The notes under the pieces were generated by a model. That model was not told the DNA's origin. It was given only the letters and a program-made list of their open reading frames with translations, and did not search any database. This document shows, one piece after another, positions 1 to 8,357 of a stretch of DNA of 64,000 bases (position 1 is its first letter; each line of letters begins with the position of its first letter). The stretch covers positions 372,001 to 436,000 of the forward strand of contig JAEUVV010000003.1 in assembly GCA_016786705.1 (NCBI GenBank), written 5' to 3'. The position numbers and the translations under genes were made by a program. Source of the stretch: Taibaiella sp. (GTDB lineage Bacteria; Bacteroidota; Bacteroidia; Chitinophagales; Chitinophagaceae).

Positions 1-124
1 TACCATCTTCCCATTTGATAGTTTCGCTGGTAGCAGTTGTAGATTTAGTCAAAAACATAGTATCGTTAGACATGTCTTTGAATACTACAAGACGATAATT
101 TTCCGGATGTGTTCCTTTTTTCAT
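1..124 (-). CDS. rpmE2: 50S ribosomal protein L31 type B (partial, 3' end off the window)
   Basis: The reverse strand from 124 translates as [20 protein letters not shown] and continues to the window edge, about 41 residues. This is the well-conserved start of bL31 type B, the form without the CxxC zinc site; no cysteine is seen in the visible part. L31 bridges the two ribosomal subunits. A strong phylum-type promoter lies 57 bp upstream, so it heads its own transcript. The leader between promoter and start holds a small inverted repeat (GCATG at 142-146 and CATGC at 155-159), which could be regulatory, but I cannot show that. The C-terminal half lies outside the window. Confidence 0.93.
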   Translation of the reverse strand, partial: MKKGTHPENYRLVVFKDMSNDTMFLTKSTTATSETIKWEDG

Positions 125-180
125 TATATTATTGTTTTAATGCATGGTACTAAGCATGCGGTTGTTTAAATTTTGGAGGG

Positions 181-212
181 CAAAGATAGCTGTATATATT
201 AATTTGCCCAAA
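181..212 (-). promoter_or_regulatory. Bacteroidota-type promoter of rpmE2
   Basis: On the reverse strand, TTTG (212-209) is followed by 20 bases and then TATCTTTG (188-181). This matches the known -33 TTTG / -7 TAnnTTTG promoter of the phylum. It reads toward the L31 start at 124. Confidence 0.75.
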
Positions 213-225
213 TTTAATTTATATT

Positions 226-438
226 TTAAACGCCGGCAGCACGTTTTCTACCTATAACAAAATAGAGTACCGATCCTAAGACAGGCATAAATAATACCAG
301 CAACACCCAGGTCAGCCTGTCCTGCCCTTGCATATTGGACCTGAACATATGAACCAGGGCCATAAATGGCAAAACTAAAAGTACCAGGCCTGCGATCATC
401 CAAAGCGACAAACTTAAAGAGGAATTAATTAATGTCAT
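226..438 (-). CDS. Small PLDc_N-type membrane protein
   Basis: A 70-residue protein with two hydrophobic helices (about residues 10-31 and 43-63) separated by a short polar loop, ending in GRKRAAG. The pattern of a helix, MQGQDRLTWVLLVLFMPVLG and then YFVIGRK matches the PLDc_N (phospholipase D nuclease N-terminal) family, which in Bacteroidota often occurs as a stand-alone short membrane protein. That family includes sigma-Y antisigma-like proteins, but nothing here shows a partner. Its role is unknown. It sits alone between L31 and the E1 gene on the same strand. Confidence 0.75.
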   Translation of the reverse strand: MTLINSSLSLSLWMIAGLVLLVLPFMALVHMFRSNMQGQDRLTWVLLVLFMPVLGSVLYFVIGRKRAAGV

Positions 439-504
439 ATCTTTTGATTTTATTACCAGTAATCACCAAAATGGTGCAGTCATAAAAATAAGTAATTCTT
501 ATCG

Positions 505-527
505 AAAAACCTGATAAACAGGATTTT
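505..527 (-). terminator. Probable terminator of the E1 dehydrogenase gene
   Basis: Arms 506-513 and 519-526 pair with one mismatch around a five-base loop. On the reverse strand the hairpin is followed by a run of five T (509-505). It lies just past the E1 stop at 538. Confidence 0.5.
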
Positions 528-537
528 AATCTAAAAA

Positions 538-2589
538 CTAGTACGCAAGTAGTTCTGCTATTTTAGCCGCTACTTTTTTAGGATTCGGCAACATAGCCTC
601 TTCCAGCACCAGGTTGATCGGCACACAAGGTAAATTTAACGCCCCTATAGTTTGTACCGGCGCGTCCAGGTAACGGAAACATTCCTGGCCAATCTTACCG
701 CTCAATGCCTGGGCAAATGAGTTGTTCAGCTGCTCTTCGGTCAATACGATCACCTTACCGTGTTTTTTCACCGTTTCATAGATCAGCTCCTCATCTAATG
801 GGAACAGGGTCCTGATATCGATCACCTCCACCTGTCCCGGGAACTGCTCTGCAGCTGCCTGGGCCCAGTAAACGCCCATACCATAAGTAATGATACATAC
901 CGACTCGCCATTGTCCACAGCTTCCTGGCTGGGCGCCAACACCACGTTACCGATACCGAATGGCAGGATATAATCGGCTGCCGGCTCAACGGTTTTAGCA
1001 CCTAAAGTACCCGGTACTTTAGACCAGTAAAGTCCTTTATGCTCCAGCATCACTACCGGGTTATTGTCATAGTAGGCCGCTTTGATCAAACCTTTAAGGT
1101 CGGCAGCATTCGATGGGTAAGCAATTTTAATTCCTTTAATAGTAGCCAAAGTACTTTCCACGCTTCCGCTATGGTAAGGACCGCCGCCGCCATAAGCGCC
1201 TATAGGCACCCTGATAATATTACTTACCGGGAACTTACCACAGCTCAGGTAATTGGATTTGGAAATCTCGGTTACCAGCTGGTTAATGCCGGGATAGATA
1301 TAATCAGCAAACTGTACTTCTACGATCGGTTTCAGGCCCACAGCGCTCATACCTACGGTAGACCCGATGATATAAGCTTCCTGGATAGCGGTATTAAATA
1401 CGCGCCTGTCGCCAAACTTCTGAGCCAGGGTAGCCGCTTCACGGAACACCCCGCCGATGCGGCCGCCTACATCCTGGCCATAAAACAGGCATTCAGGATG
1501 CTTGCGCATCAGTTCCTCAATCGCGTGCAGGGCCGCATCCACCATCACTACTTTCTCCCCATTGGCCGGCACACGTGTGCCTTCTTCTTTTGTAATCGGG
1601 TTAGGTGCGAAGATATGGTCCATAACCGTTGAAGGGTCCGGGTCTGCCGCTTCTGTAGCTTTCTGGAAATGCTGTGCGATCAGCGCTGCTTCTTCCTGTT
1701 CGATCTGCATCAGTTCAGATTCAGACACGCCCAGCTCGAGCAACCTGTTTTTTAGTTTGGGTCCGGGATCGTCCTGCATATGTTTAGCCAGGTCTTCCTC
1801 TCCACGGTACCACTCCCGGCGCACACCCGAGGTATGGTGACCGATCAAGGGCACTTTCGCATGCACCAGGATCGGTTTTCTTTCTTTTCTTACAAAATCA
1901 AATGCCTGCTGCATGGTAGCATAAGCCTCTTCAAAGACGCTACCGTCACATCTTAAGCGCTCTATACCTTTAAAGCCTTCTATAAACTCGTAGGCATCCA
2001 TGGTACGCGCCTCGGCGCTGGTCACGGAAATACCCCAATCATTATCCTGGACCAGGAAGATGATCGGTAATTGGTGTAAAGCCGCGAATTGAAAGGCCTC
2101 GCTCACCTCCCCTTCCGTTACGCTGCCATCGCCTAAAGAGCAAACGGTAACCGGGGGCACTGAATAGGATTTTAACTGTTGATTTTCGATATAGGCAATA
2201 CCTTGAGCAACACCTGTGGTCGGGATCGCCTGCATACCGGTAGCACTACTCTGGTGAATGATCCTTGCCATATTATCACGGGCAATATTCGGGTGGCCAT
2301 AATAAGCACGGCCTCCGGTAAACGGGTCATCCGCCTTTGCCAGCAATTGCAGCATCATTTCATAAGGGCTGAAACCCATGCCCAGCAGGATACTTTCATC
2401 CCTGTAATAAGGACTTACAAAATCTTCAGGCTGAAGCAAAAAACCGGTAGCCAACTGGATGGCCTCATGTCCACGCGAAGTGCTGTGTACATATTTGGCA
2501 ATGGGCCTGTTTTGTTCATAAACATCTGCCATCGCCTTTGCGGTCATCATAAGCCTATATGCCTTCAGTAGTAAATCTTTATCTGTCAT
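538..2589 (-). CDS. 2-oxoacid dehydrogenase E1, fused alpha and beta subunits
   Basis: A 683-residue thiamine diphosphate enzyme. The N-terminal half is an E1-alpha domain with the ThDP/Mg motif GDGSVTEGE...QDN near residues 155-190. The second half (from about 345) is the E1-beta transketolase-type domain and C-terminal domain (GQDVGGRIGGVFREA, VEVQFADYI). Fused E1 of this kind is common in Bacteroidota and usually serves branched-chain 2-oxoacid (2-oxoisovalerate) oxidation with separate E2 and E3, though pyruvate is possible; substrate cannot be read here. I start at ATG 2589 (MTDKDLLL). A longer TTG start at 2619 would lie inside the -7 promoter element and adds unrelated residues. No E2 or E3 gene is adjacent. 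Confidence 0.93.
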   Translation of the reverse strand: MTDKDLLLKAYRLMMTAKAMADVYEQNRPIAKYVHSTSRGHEAIQLATGFLLQPEDFVSPYYRDESILLGMGFSPYEMMLQLLAKADDPFTGGRAYYGHPNIARDNMARIIHQSSATGMQAIPTTGVAQGIAYIENQQLKSYSVPPVTVCSLGDGSVTEGEVSEAFQFAALHQLPIIFLVQDNDWGISVTSAEARTMDAYEFIEGFKGIERLRCDGSVFEEAYATMQQAFDFVRKERKPILVHAKVPLIGHHTSGVRREWYRGEEDLAKHMQDDPGPKLKNRLLELGVSESELMQIEQEEAALIAQHFQKATEAADPDPSTVMDHIFAPNPITKEEGTRVPANGEKVVMVDAALHAIEELMRKHPECLFYGQDVGGRIGGVFREAATLAQKFGDRRVFNTAIQEAYIIGSTVGMSAVGLKPIVEVQFADYIYPGINQLVTEISKSNYLSCGKFPVSNIIRVPIGAYGGGGPYHSGSVESTLATIKGIKIAYPSNAADLKGLIKAAYYDNNPVVMLEHKGLYWSKVPGTLGAKTVEPAADYILPFGIGNVVLAPSQEAVDNGESVCIITYGMGVYWAQAAAEQFPGQVEVIDIRTLFPLDEELIYETVKKHGKVIVLTEEQLNNSFAQALSGKIGQECFRYLDAPVQTIGALNLPCVPINLVLEEAMLPNPKKVAAKIAELLAY

Positions 2590-2616
2590 TAGCACAATTT
2601 TTAATTCAATGAGTCG

Positions 2617-2624
2617 CAAATTTA
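2617..2624 (-). promoter_or_regulatory. -7 element upstream of the E1 gene
   Basis: The reverse strand reads TAAATTTG, an exact TAnnTTTG match, 27 bp before ATG 2589. It overlaps the possible TTG start at 2619 and so argues for the ATG. No clear -33 element is seen. Confidence 0.6.
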
Positions 2625-2865
2625 AGCTAATAATTTTTGTATTTAAATGTATATTTTTTTAATAAGTTTCATTTTCCGACCCATACACATATAATTTTTC
2701 AATAATTATAGATATTTTATCTACCATTTCATTTACAAGCCACCCGATACCCGGTATTTGAAAGTAATACGGCCTCTTTAGACAGTTGCTTTCACTAAAT
2801 TCATTAAAAAACAAGTTATTTTATAGCCTATATAAAGGTAAAATGCGGCAAAACACAATACCGGG

Positions 2866-2897
2866 TTGAATTTGTTCTGGATTTTGATTTATCTTAG
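2866..2897 (+). promoter_or_regulatory. Putative promoter of the Crp-like regulator
   Basis: TTG (2866-2868), 21 bases, then TATCTTAG (2890-2897), one base off TAnnTTTG, 24 bp before the regulator start. The rest of the divergent 300-bp gap (2625-2865) is A+T-rich and shows no gene. Confidence 0.4.
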
Positions 2898-2921
2898 CCC
2901 TGCTTAAAATTCGCATAAAAC

Positions 2922-3506
2922 ATGGACATCTCGGTATTGGCAAAGCATATCAGGCTAAAAGTAGACCTGAGCGATGCGGAAATAGAAATCGTAGCCAGCT
3001 ATTTTGTAGAAAAGGAATTACCGAAAAAGACAATCCTTTTCCGTGAAGGAACCATTGTGGACGCGATCGCCTTTGTCGTAGAAGGCTGCCTGCGCTCCTA
3101 TTCTATAGATGAAAACGGTTTTGAGCATATCTTACAGTTTGCGCCCGAAGGCTGGTGGATTACCGATATGCTTTCCGTCATCAAGGGCCAGAAAAGTGTA
3201 TTGAATGTAGAAAGTATTGTGGACAGTAAAGTACTCCTACTTAAACGGTCTACCCAAGACGAATTATTCGATAAAATCCCTAAAATGGAGCGTTTTTTCC
3301 GCATCCTGACGGAAAATGCGCTGTGCGCTACCAGGCAGCGGGTTATAGAAGGGATGAGCCTGACCGCCAAGGACCGCTATATCAATTTCTGTGAAACTTA
3401 TCCCGAAACGGTTGTCAACCATATACCACAGAAATACGTGGCCGCTTATATAGGCGTTACGCCCGAATTCCTGAGCAAAATGCGCAGCCAGCTCTACCGC
3501 AGCTGA
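2922..3506 (+). CDS. Crp/Fnr-family transcriptional regulator
   Basis: A 194-residue protein with a cyclic-nucleotide-binding-like beta barrel (about 25-120; LFREGTIVDAIAFVVEGCLR and FAPEGWW) and a C-terminal helix-turn-helix (about 165-190; IPQKYVAAYIGVTPEFLSKM). It belongs to the short Crp-like group abundant in Bacteroidota that often controls a neighbouring oxidoreductase or pirin. The residues that grip cAMP in E. coli Crp are not recognisable, so the ligand is unknown. The pirin gene follows 68 bp downstream on the same strand and is a natural candidate target, by inference. Confidence 0.88.
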   Translation: MDISVLAKHIRLKVDLSDAEIEIVASYFVEKELPKKTILFREGTIVDAIAFVVEGCLRSYSIDENGFEHILQFAPEGWWITDMLSVIKGQKSVLNVESIVDSKVLLLKRSTQDELFDKIPKMERFFRILTENALCATRQRVIEGMSLTAKDRYINFCETYPETVVNHIPQKYVAAYIGVTPEFLSKMRSQLYRS

Positions 3507-3574
3507 TTTCTTAACCTAGGTTATTTCCCATTTTTGTATCCCTTCCGATCTTTGCAGTATAAAAGCAATAAGAT

Positions 3575-4468
3575 ATGGACAGGAAAGATTTTTTAAAGAA
3601 AGGGTTTATCGGTACCGGCATATTCGCGGCAACGGTATCGGGCTTAAAAGCTTTGGCCAATGGCATTGATGAGCTCACTCCTCTGGAAGGCATGTCCCTG
3701 GACGATATCGTCGGCTTTAATCATATCAGCAATACAAAATCAAGAATTATGGAAAATACAGTTTTTCACCCTGCGGACAGCAGGGGCGATGCCAACCACG
3801 GATGGCTGCACAGCAAACACACCTTTAGCTTTGCCAACTATTATAACCCTGAGCGGATGCACTTTGGCGTACTGCGCGTGTTAAATGATGACCAGGTAGC
3901 CCCGGGAATGGGCTTCGGCGCTCACCCGCACGACAATATGGAGATCATTTCCATACCGCTGAGCGGCGACCTGGAGCACAAAGACAGCATGGGCAATACT
4001 ACGGTGATCAGAAACGGCGACATACAGGTGATGAGCGCGGGCACCGGTATCCAGCACAGCGAGTACAATGCCAACAAGGACAAGGAAGTAAAGTTTTTGC
4101 AGATCTGGGTGTTTCCCAATAAGAAAAACGTGCAACCGCGTTATGACCAGATCAGCTTAAACCCTGCCGACCGGAAGAATAAATTCCAGCAGGTTTTATC
4201 GCCCAACGCGGATGATGCCGGGGTATGGATCCACCAAAACGCATGGTTTCACCTGGCCGATTTTGACAAAGGCCATAAAGCAACTTACCAGGTAAAATCA
4301 CCGGGCAATGGCTTATATGTATTCAACCTTAAAGGCGACATAAAAGTTGGCGACACCTCACTGGCTACAAGAGATGGCTTAGGAATCTGGGACTTTAATG
4401 AAGTGACGATCGAAGCGGATAGTGAAGCGGAATTCCTTTTAATGGAAGTACCGATGCAGGTAGCTTAA
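3575..4468 (+). CDS. Pirin-family protein with a twin-arginine-like N-terminus
   Basis: A 297-residue cupin protein. The pirin core starts near residue 60 (FHPADSRGDANHGWLHSKH). It carries the expected metal-site stretch GFGAHPHDNMEIIS and GTGIQHSEYN, giving the three His and one Glu that bind iron in the family. Some pirins act as quercetin 2,3-dioxygenases. Unusually, about 57 residues precede the core and begin MDRKDFLKKGFIGTGIFAAT, which looks like a Tat-type export leader with R-K in place of R-R. An internal ATG near 3749 (MENTVFHPAD) would give a plain cytosolic pirin; the long start is kept because the leader reads like a genuine signal. A perfect terminator follows. Confidence 0.88.
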   Translation: MDRKDFLKKGFIGTGIFAATVSGLKALANGIDELTPLEGMSLDDIVGFNHISNTKSRIMENTVFHPADSRGDANHGWLHSKHTFSFANYYNPERMHFGVLRVLNDDQVAPGMGFGAHPHDNMEIISIPLSGDLEHKDSMGNTTVIRNGDIQVMSAGTGIQHSEYNANKDKEVKFLQIWVFPNKKNVQPRYDQISLNPADRKNKFQQVLSPNADDAGVWIHQNAWFHLADFDKGHKATYQVKSPGNGLYVFNLKGDIKVGDTSLATRDGLGIWDFNEVTIEADSEAEFLLMEVPMQVA

Positions 4469-4484
4469 GCAAAAAATAAAAACT

Positions 4485-4530
4485 AAAGAAGGCTGTTCCA
4501 AGGCAAATTTACCTTGGAACAGCCTTCTTT
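4485..4530 (+). terminator. Strong intrinsic terminator after the pirin gene
   Basis: A perfect 19-bp stem (4485-4503 with 4512-4530) and an 8-base loop. The stem closes in A/T, so T bases follow on both strands. Confidence 0.85.
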
Positions 4531-4567
4531 TCCTTTAAGCATATTATCAACTTTCTCCGGATTGACT

Positions 4568-4575
4568 TAGCTTTG
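4568..4575 (+). promoter_or_regulatory. -7 element of the RNA methyltransferase gene
   Basis: TAGCTTTG, an exact TAnnTTTG match, 28 bp before the ATG at 4604. Confidence 0.55.
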
Positions 4576-4603
4576 CAGGCACAAAAAACACGGTGTTTAA
4601 GAA

Positions 4604-5155
4604 ATGGACCAATCTGAGTTTAAGAAGAAATCAATGGCGGAGCTGCAGCGGCTGAGCACGAATGAAGCCCAGGAGCAGTACACCTTCCCGGTGGTGCTTG
4701 TACTGGACAATGTACGGAGCATGCATAACGTAGGTTCCGTGTTCAGAACAGCAGATAGCTTTGGCCTGCAGGAAATAGTGCTCTGTGGCTTCACTCCTGC
4801 CCCGCCGCACCGGGAAATACATAAAACAGCACTGGGCGCTACCGAAACGGTAAAATGGCACTATGCTCAAGATATCACTCAATCTTTACAAGAACTCAAA
4901 GATAAAGGCTATAAAATAATTGCCGCAGAACAGGTGCACAACAGCATCTCGCTGGAAACACTTAATATGAAAAGCAATCAAAAAGTAGCGATCATATTTG
5001 GTAACGAGGTAGAGGGGGTTAGTGAAAAAGCATTAGCCTTTTGTGATGCTGTAGTAGAGATCCCGCAATTCGGCGCCAAACATTCTTTAAACATATCAGT
5101 ATCGGTAGGCATTATCTGCTGGGAACTGGTGCGTAGCTTTTCTGAAAACGATTAA
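4604..5155 (+). CDS. TrmH/SpoU-family RNA 2'-O-methyltransferase
   Basis: A 183-residue SPOUT methyltransferase with the three family motifs: NVGSVFRTADSFG (motif 1, about residue 43), IIFGNEVEGVS (motif 2, about 130) and IPQFGAKHSLNISVSVGI (motif 3, about 152), which form the knotted SAM site. It methylates a ribose in tRNA or rRNA; which base cannot be told from sequence. It has no N-terminal substrate-binding domain, as in the short TrmH/TrmL-like group. It is monocistronic or reads into the DUF58 gene 59 bp downstream. Confidence 0.9.
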   Translation: MDQSEFKKKSMAELQRLSTNEAQEQYTFPVVLVLDNVRSMHNVGSVFRTADSFGLQEIVLCGFTPAPPHREIHKTALGATETVKWHYAQDITQSLQELKDKGYKIIAAEQVHNSISLETLNMKSNQKVAIIFGNEVEGVSEKALAFCDAVVEIPQFGAKHSLNISVSVGIICWELVRSFSEND

Positions 5156-5214
5156 ACAGATCATTAAGGCAGACTTTCCTATCTTTAGCAAAATAAGCTT
5201 GAAGTTTCCCAGGA

Positions 5215-6576
5215 ATGAATAAGAAATGGATTCAATTAAAGTACCGTTTAACCAACTTCCCGGTCCGCCCCAATTTATTATTGGTAGCCGGGCTGGTTAC
5301 TATAGTTTATTTTTTATTCTTTGCCCGGGATAATACCAATAAGGAAGAGGCCGCACTGAACAGTTTTCTACCCATAGTCCTGTTACTGGCTAAAGTGGCT
5401 TTGATCATTCTTACGATAGTGGTAAGCATTTCGCTGATAAGCACTCTTATTGCTTTTTTGATCTTTAGGTCTAGGAACAAAGGGCAAAAGGCCCTTTTTC
5501 AGCTGAATTTATCTACTGCTGCGGAGCACAACAATACAGTACTCATCCAACCTTCCCTGAGTAATACTTACCGGCCTGTTTTAGGCTACATATCCGGTCG
5601 CCTGATCTTAAAAGATCAGCGTTTGAGCGATCCCTTTGTACTGGCTTCTACCCGGTTCAAAAAAAACAGCTTATGGGTAGACTCTGTTTATGGCAGCAAT
5701 GCCATGACCTTCCCGGACATTAAAGAATACCAGGTTACCGGCACCATGCTTTACTTTGAAGACATGCTGCGCCTGATCCGGTTGCCGGTACGGCAAAAAC
5801 AGGCAGGCAGCTTCTTTAACCCGCCCCATGCCGGTGTAAATAAAGAACCGGCTGTACAGCCTCAGGCCACCCGCGAGCAGGAATTAAGGATAGAGCAATT
5901 AAGAAATGTGCCCGGTGATTACCTCAACTACAAGCAATTTGAGTATGGTGATGATGTGCGCCGCATCGTATGGAAAGTCTATGGTAAGAACCGTGAGCTC
6001 ATTGTACGCAACCCGGAAATCCGCAACCCCTACGCTTCCCGGATCGAAATGTATGCCAGCTTCCATAATAGCCTGTTGAGCATAGTCCCGGATATAGCGA
6101 TCACCAATACCTTATTAAATACTTATAAGAATGCCGTCTGGTCTATTTACCGCAGCCTTTCCGAACAGCAGGAATGGGAATTGATCTATGTCCCGGAGCA
6201 GTCTTTCCCCAAACATTTCGAGGATCCTGAAGAAAAGGTGTCCTACCTGATCGCACAATCGGAATGGCAAAGCAATACCAGCCTGGAGCAGTACTTTGAC
6301 CTGAAAAAAGGGACGGTATATTGCATTCACTCCCTGACAGATGCCGCAGAACTTGAACAGTTTCTCGCTAATGGCGGCGCAGATAAATTTATTTATATGT
6401 GCTACCTCTCTGATGCGTTTAAGCAAAACAGGAAATCTTTACTCAAAAGGATCTTCTTCTATGACGAAGACCAGGAAGATAAAAAACGGGCATCCTGGCT
6501 GCTATCTCCCTTAAAAGCCCGTATTTTAAAAAATGAAGCTACCCTGACCCGGATCCTTAAAGCTTATGGCTTTTAA
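5215..6576 (+). CDS. DUF58 domain membrane protein
   Basis: A 453-residue protein with two N-terminal membrane helices (about 18-37 and 52-82) and a DUF58 signature near residue 238 (GDYLNYKQFEYGDDVRRIVW, then KNRELIVRNPE). DUF58 proteins usually sit with MoxR ATPases and von Willebrand factor A proteins in complexes thought to insert metals or assemble enzymes. No MoxR gene is visible nearby, so this is an isolated copy. The C-terminal part from about 290 resembles a degenerate VWA fold, which is an inference. The broken endonuclease V gene follows 32 bp downstream. Confidence 0.82.
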   Translation: MNKKWIQLKYRLTNFPVRPNLLLVAGLVTIVYFLFFARDNTNKEEAALNSFLPIVLLLAKVALIILTIVVSISLISTLIAFLIFRSRNKGQKALFQLNLSTAAEHNNTVLIQPSLSNTYRPVLGYISGRLILKDQRLSDPFVLASTRFKKNSLWVDSVYGSNAMTFPDIKEYQVTGTMLYFEDMLRLIRLPVRQKQAGSFFNPPHAGVNKEPAVQPQATREQELRIEQLRNVPGDYLNYKQFEYGDDVRRIVWKVYGKNRELIVRNPEIRNPYASRIEMYASFHNSLLSIVPDIAITNTLLNTYKNAVWSIYRSLSEQQEWELIYVPEQSFPKHFEDPEEKVSYLIAQSEWQSNTSLEQYFDLKKGTVYCIHSLTDAAELEQFLANGGADKFIYMCYLSDAFKQNRKSLLKRIFFYDEDQEDKKRASWLLSPLKARILKNEATLTRILKAYGF

Positions 6577-6608
6577 TATAGTTATTCAAATCTATAAACG
6601 ACCTCCCT

Positions 6609-7114
6609 ATGTTTACCGTATGCCTGGATGTACAATATTATGAGACCTATGCGGTGACCGCTTACGTACTATTTAAGGATGTAACAGACACAGAGCCGCT
6701 AAAAACAGGGCAGGTTGTCACCCATGAAATACTCCCATACGAGCCGGGCGCGTTCTATAAAAGAGAACTGCCTTGCCTTCTAAATGCGCTGCAGGCGATT
6801 GCAGATCCGCTTGAACTGATTATTATAGATGCTAATGTCTGGCTCAGCGATGAGAAAAAATGGGTTTAGGGGGTATCTTATATGAATCTTTATCCAATAG
6901 CATCCCTGTTATAGGGGTCTGCAAAACAAAATATAACGGGGAGACAGCAAAAATAGTACCTGTTTATCGCGGCGATAGCCAAAACCCGCTTTATGTATCT
7001 GCTATTGGTATCAATACGGGGAAGGCGGTACAGTTGATAAAAGATATGGCCGGTCCTTACCGCATCCCTACCCTGATCAAGCTGGCGGATACCATCTGTC
7101 GCAGCAGCTTATAA
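6609..7114 (+). pseudogene. nfi: Endonuclease V homologue split by a -1 frameshift
   Basis: Two overlapping frames together make one endonuclease V-like protein of about 168 residues. Frame one (6609-6869) has the start CLDVQYYE, the YEPGAFYKRELPCLL segment and LELIIIDANVWLSDE. Frame two (from about 6860) continues with GLGGILYESLSNSIPVIGVCK, PLYVSAIGI and GPYRIPTLIKLAD. The family normally reads straight through (D-x-H/N...GLG.HL). The break lies at the A run 6852-6857 (GAG AAAAAA TGG): a seventh A would restore the frame. Endonuclease V cuts 3' to deoxyinosine in DNA. It may be a true pseudogene, a sequencing error in the homopolymer, or slippage; the run is not a classic X XXY YYZ site in the zero frame. 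Confidence 0.8.
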
Positions 7115-7125
7115 CTAATTGGCAT

Positions 7126-7677
7126 ATGAATATAGAAGAGGAAAACATTCAGTATTTTGACCTGGAAGCTAGCTTCAGAAGAAGTATTCATGAAGAGTAT
7201 TCCGGACCTTTATTCTCAAAAACTGTTTTCCTGATCTTGTTCCAAATAGTTTTCTTCATCGTGTTTAGTATACTTATGGAGAACAATACAGCTATCAATG
7301 GATATTTTAAAGTCGGTTTTGGAAAAAATCCTGTGGTCTATAAACAAATTGCTTATTCCACATTTCTGATCGTCCTCCTGGTTTTTCATGTATTGCTTTT
7401 CCTCGGGGCCTACGAAACATTTAAAACTATAAATCTTGGCCTTTTTAAAGATTATCAATCTGGCCAAGGAATAAAAGAAGTTATTACCATTATGGAAATC
7501 ATGCAAACGCCAACTCACCGGATTTATATTACAAACTCACCAGTCGTAAAAACAATTACGGATGAAACAGCACTATGTATTGGTGACGAAATGACCATTT
7601 ACTATCTCGAATTTTCCGGAAGACTATTATATATTGAGCCGGAAATAAAGCGAAAAGATCAGGAAAAAAGTTGCTAA
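7126..7677 (+). CDS. Hypothetical membrane protein with two helices
   Basis: A 183-residue protein that I do not recognise. Two strong membrane segments are visible (about 30-50, KTVFLILFQIVFFIVFSIL; and about 77-98), joined by a polar loop. A soluble C-terminal part from about 110 has a beta-rich look (HRIYITNSPVVKTITD). It is acidic at the N-terminus and has no signal peptide. It lies 11 bp after the broken endonuclease V gene and could be co-transcribed with it. Base use is somewhat more A+T-rich than its neighbours. Confidence 0.65.
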   Translation: MNIEEENIQYFDLEASFRRSIHEEYSGPLFSKTVFLILFQIVFFIVFSILMENNTAINGYFKVGFGKNPVVYKQIAYSTFLIVLLVFHVLLFLGAYETFKTINLGLFKDYQSGQGIKEVITIMEIMQTPTHRIYITNSPVVKTITDETALCIGDEMTIYYLEFSGRLLYIEPEIKRKDQEKSC

Positions 7678-7763
7678 ATGATGAATGTTTTAAAAAATAT
7701 TTCAATTTTAAACCTGATTATCAATAGATTACGAAAGCATGTTCAATTTTATCAATTAAATTG

Positions 7764-7794
7764 TTGGCAAATCAAAAGGAAGCGTGTACCTTTG
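7764..7794 (+). promoter_or_regulatory. Promoter of the rplM operon
   Basis: TTG (7764-7766), 20 bases, then TACCTTTG (7787-7794) and GCC. This matches the phylum consensus and gives a leader of roughly 70 bases before rplM. Confidence 0.7.
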
Positions 7795-7804
7795 CCGTCC
7801 GTTT

Positions 7805-7832
7805 GTGACAGAGGTGCACTCACATTTGTCAC
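7805..7832 (+). promoter_or_regulatory. Hairpin in the rplM mRNA leader
   Basis: GTGACA (7805-7810) pairs with TGTCAC (7827-7832). An inner GTG/CAC pair flanks the loop. It sits just after the expected transcription start and could be an autoregulatory site for L13 or S9, by analogy with other ribosomal protein leaders. I cannot assign it to a known RNA family. Confidence 0.4.
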
Positions 7833-7869
7833 TTAAGTATTAAATAATTTAATAAAAAAATCAGAACAA

Positions 7870-8319
7870 ATGGCTTTAAATCAATTGAGCTACAGAACTC
7901 AGTCTGCTAACGAGAAAATCGTAAAACGTGATTGGTTCGTTGCTGATGCAACAAATCAGACATTAGGACGTTTTTGCTCTAAAGTAGCTGCGGTGTTACG
8001 CGGAAAAAACAAAGCGTACTTTACTCCACACTTCGATTGTGGTGATTATGTAATCGTAATCAACTCCGCAAAAATCGTATTCACCGGTAACAAATTAGAC
8101 CAAAAAGAATACCAGACTTACTCTGGCTACCCTAACGGTCAAAAGCAAGAAGTTGCTAAAAACCTCTTAGCCCGCCGCCCGAACGCAGTTATCGAGCGTG
8201 GTGTAAAAGGTATGTTACCTAAAAACAAATTAGGTCGTGCAATGATTAAGAAATTATTCGTTTACGATGGTGCACAACATCCGCACGCGGCGCAACAACC
8301 TAAAGAATTCAAATACTAA
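7870..8319 (+). CDS. rplM: 50S ribosomal protein L13
   Basis: A 149-residue uL13, of normal length. The family core is clear: WFVADATNQTLGRFCSKVA, the VINSAKIVFTG strand and the GMLPKNKLGRAMIKKL motif. L13 binds 23S rRNA early in large-subunit assembly. It heads the rplM-rpsI-rpsB unit with its own promoter and a structured leader. As is common in Bacteroidota, there is no good Shine-Dalgarno sequence; the region before ATG is a run of A. Confidence 0.98.
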   Translation: MALNQLSYRTQSANEKIVKRDWFVADATNQTLGRFCSKVAAVLRGKNKAYFTPHFDCGDYVIVINSAKIVFTGNKLDQKEYQTYSGYPNGQKQEVAKNLLARRPNAVIERGVKGMLPKNKLGRAMIKKLFVYDGAQHPHAAQQPKEFKY

Positions 8320-8357
8320 TTTAATCTCCCAGAGAGCACAAAATATTTCAAAAGTAA

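Noticed and set aside
1039..1632. A 197-codon plus-strand frame opposite the E1 gene
   Set aside because: It is antisense to a well-conserved enzyme and has no family features.
6850..6862. Programmed -1 frameshifting in the endonuclease V gene
   Set aside because: In the zero frame the heptamer is G AAA AAA, not a proper X XXY YYZ, and no stimulating structure was seen; a plain indel is simpler.
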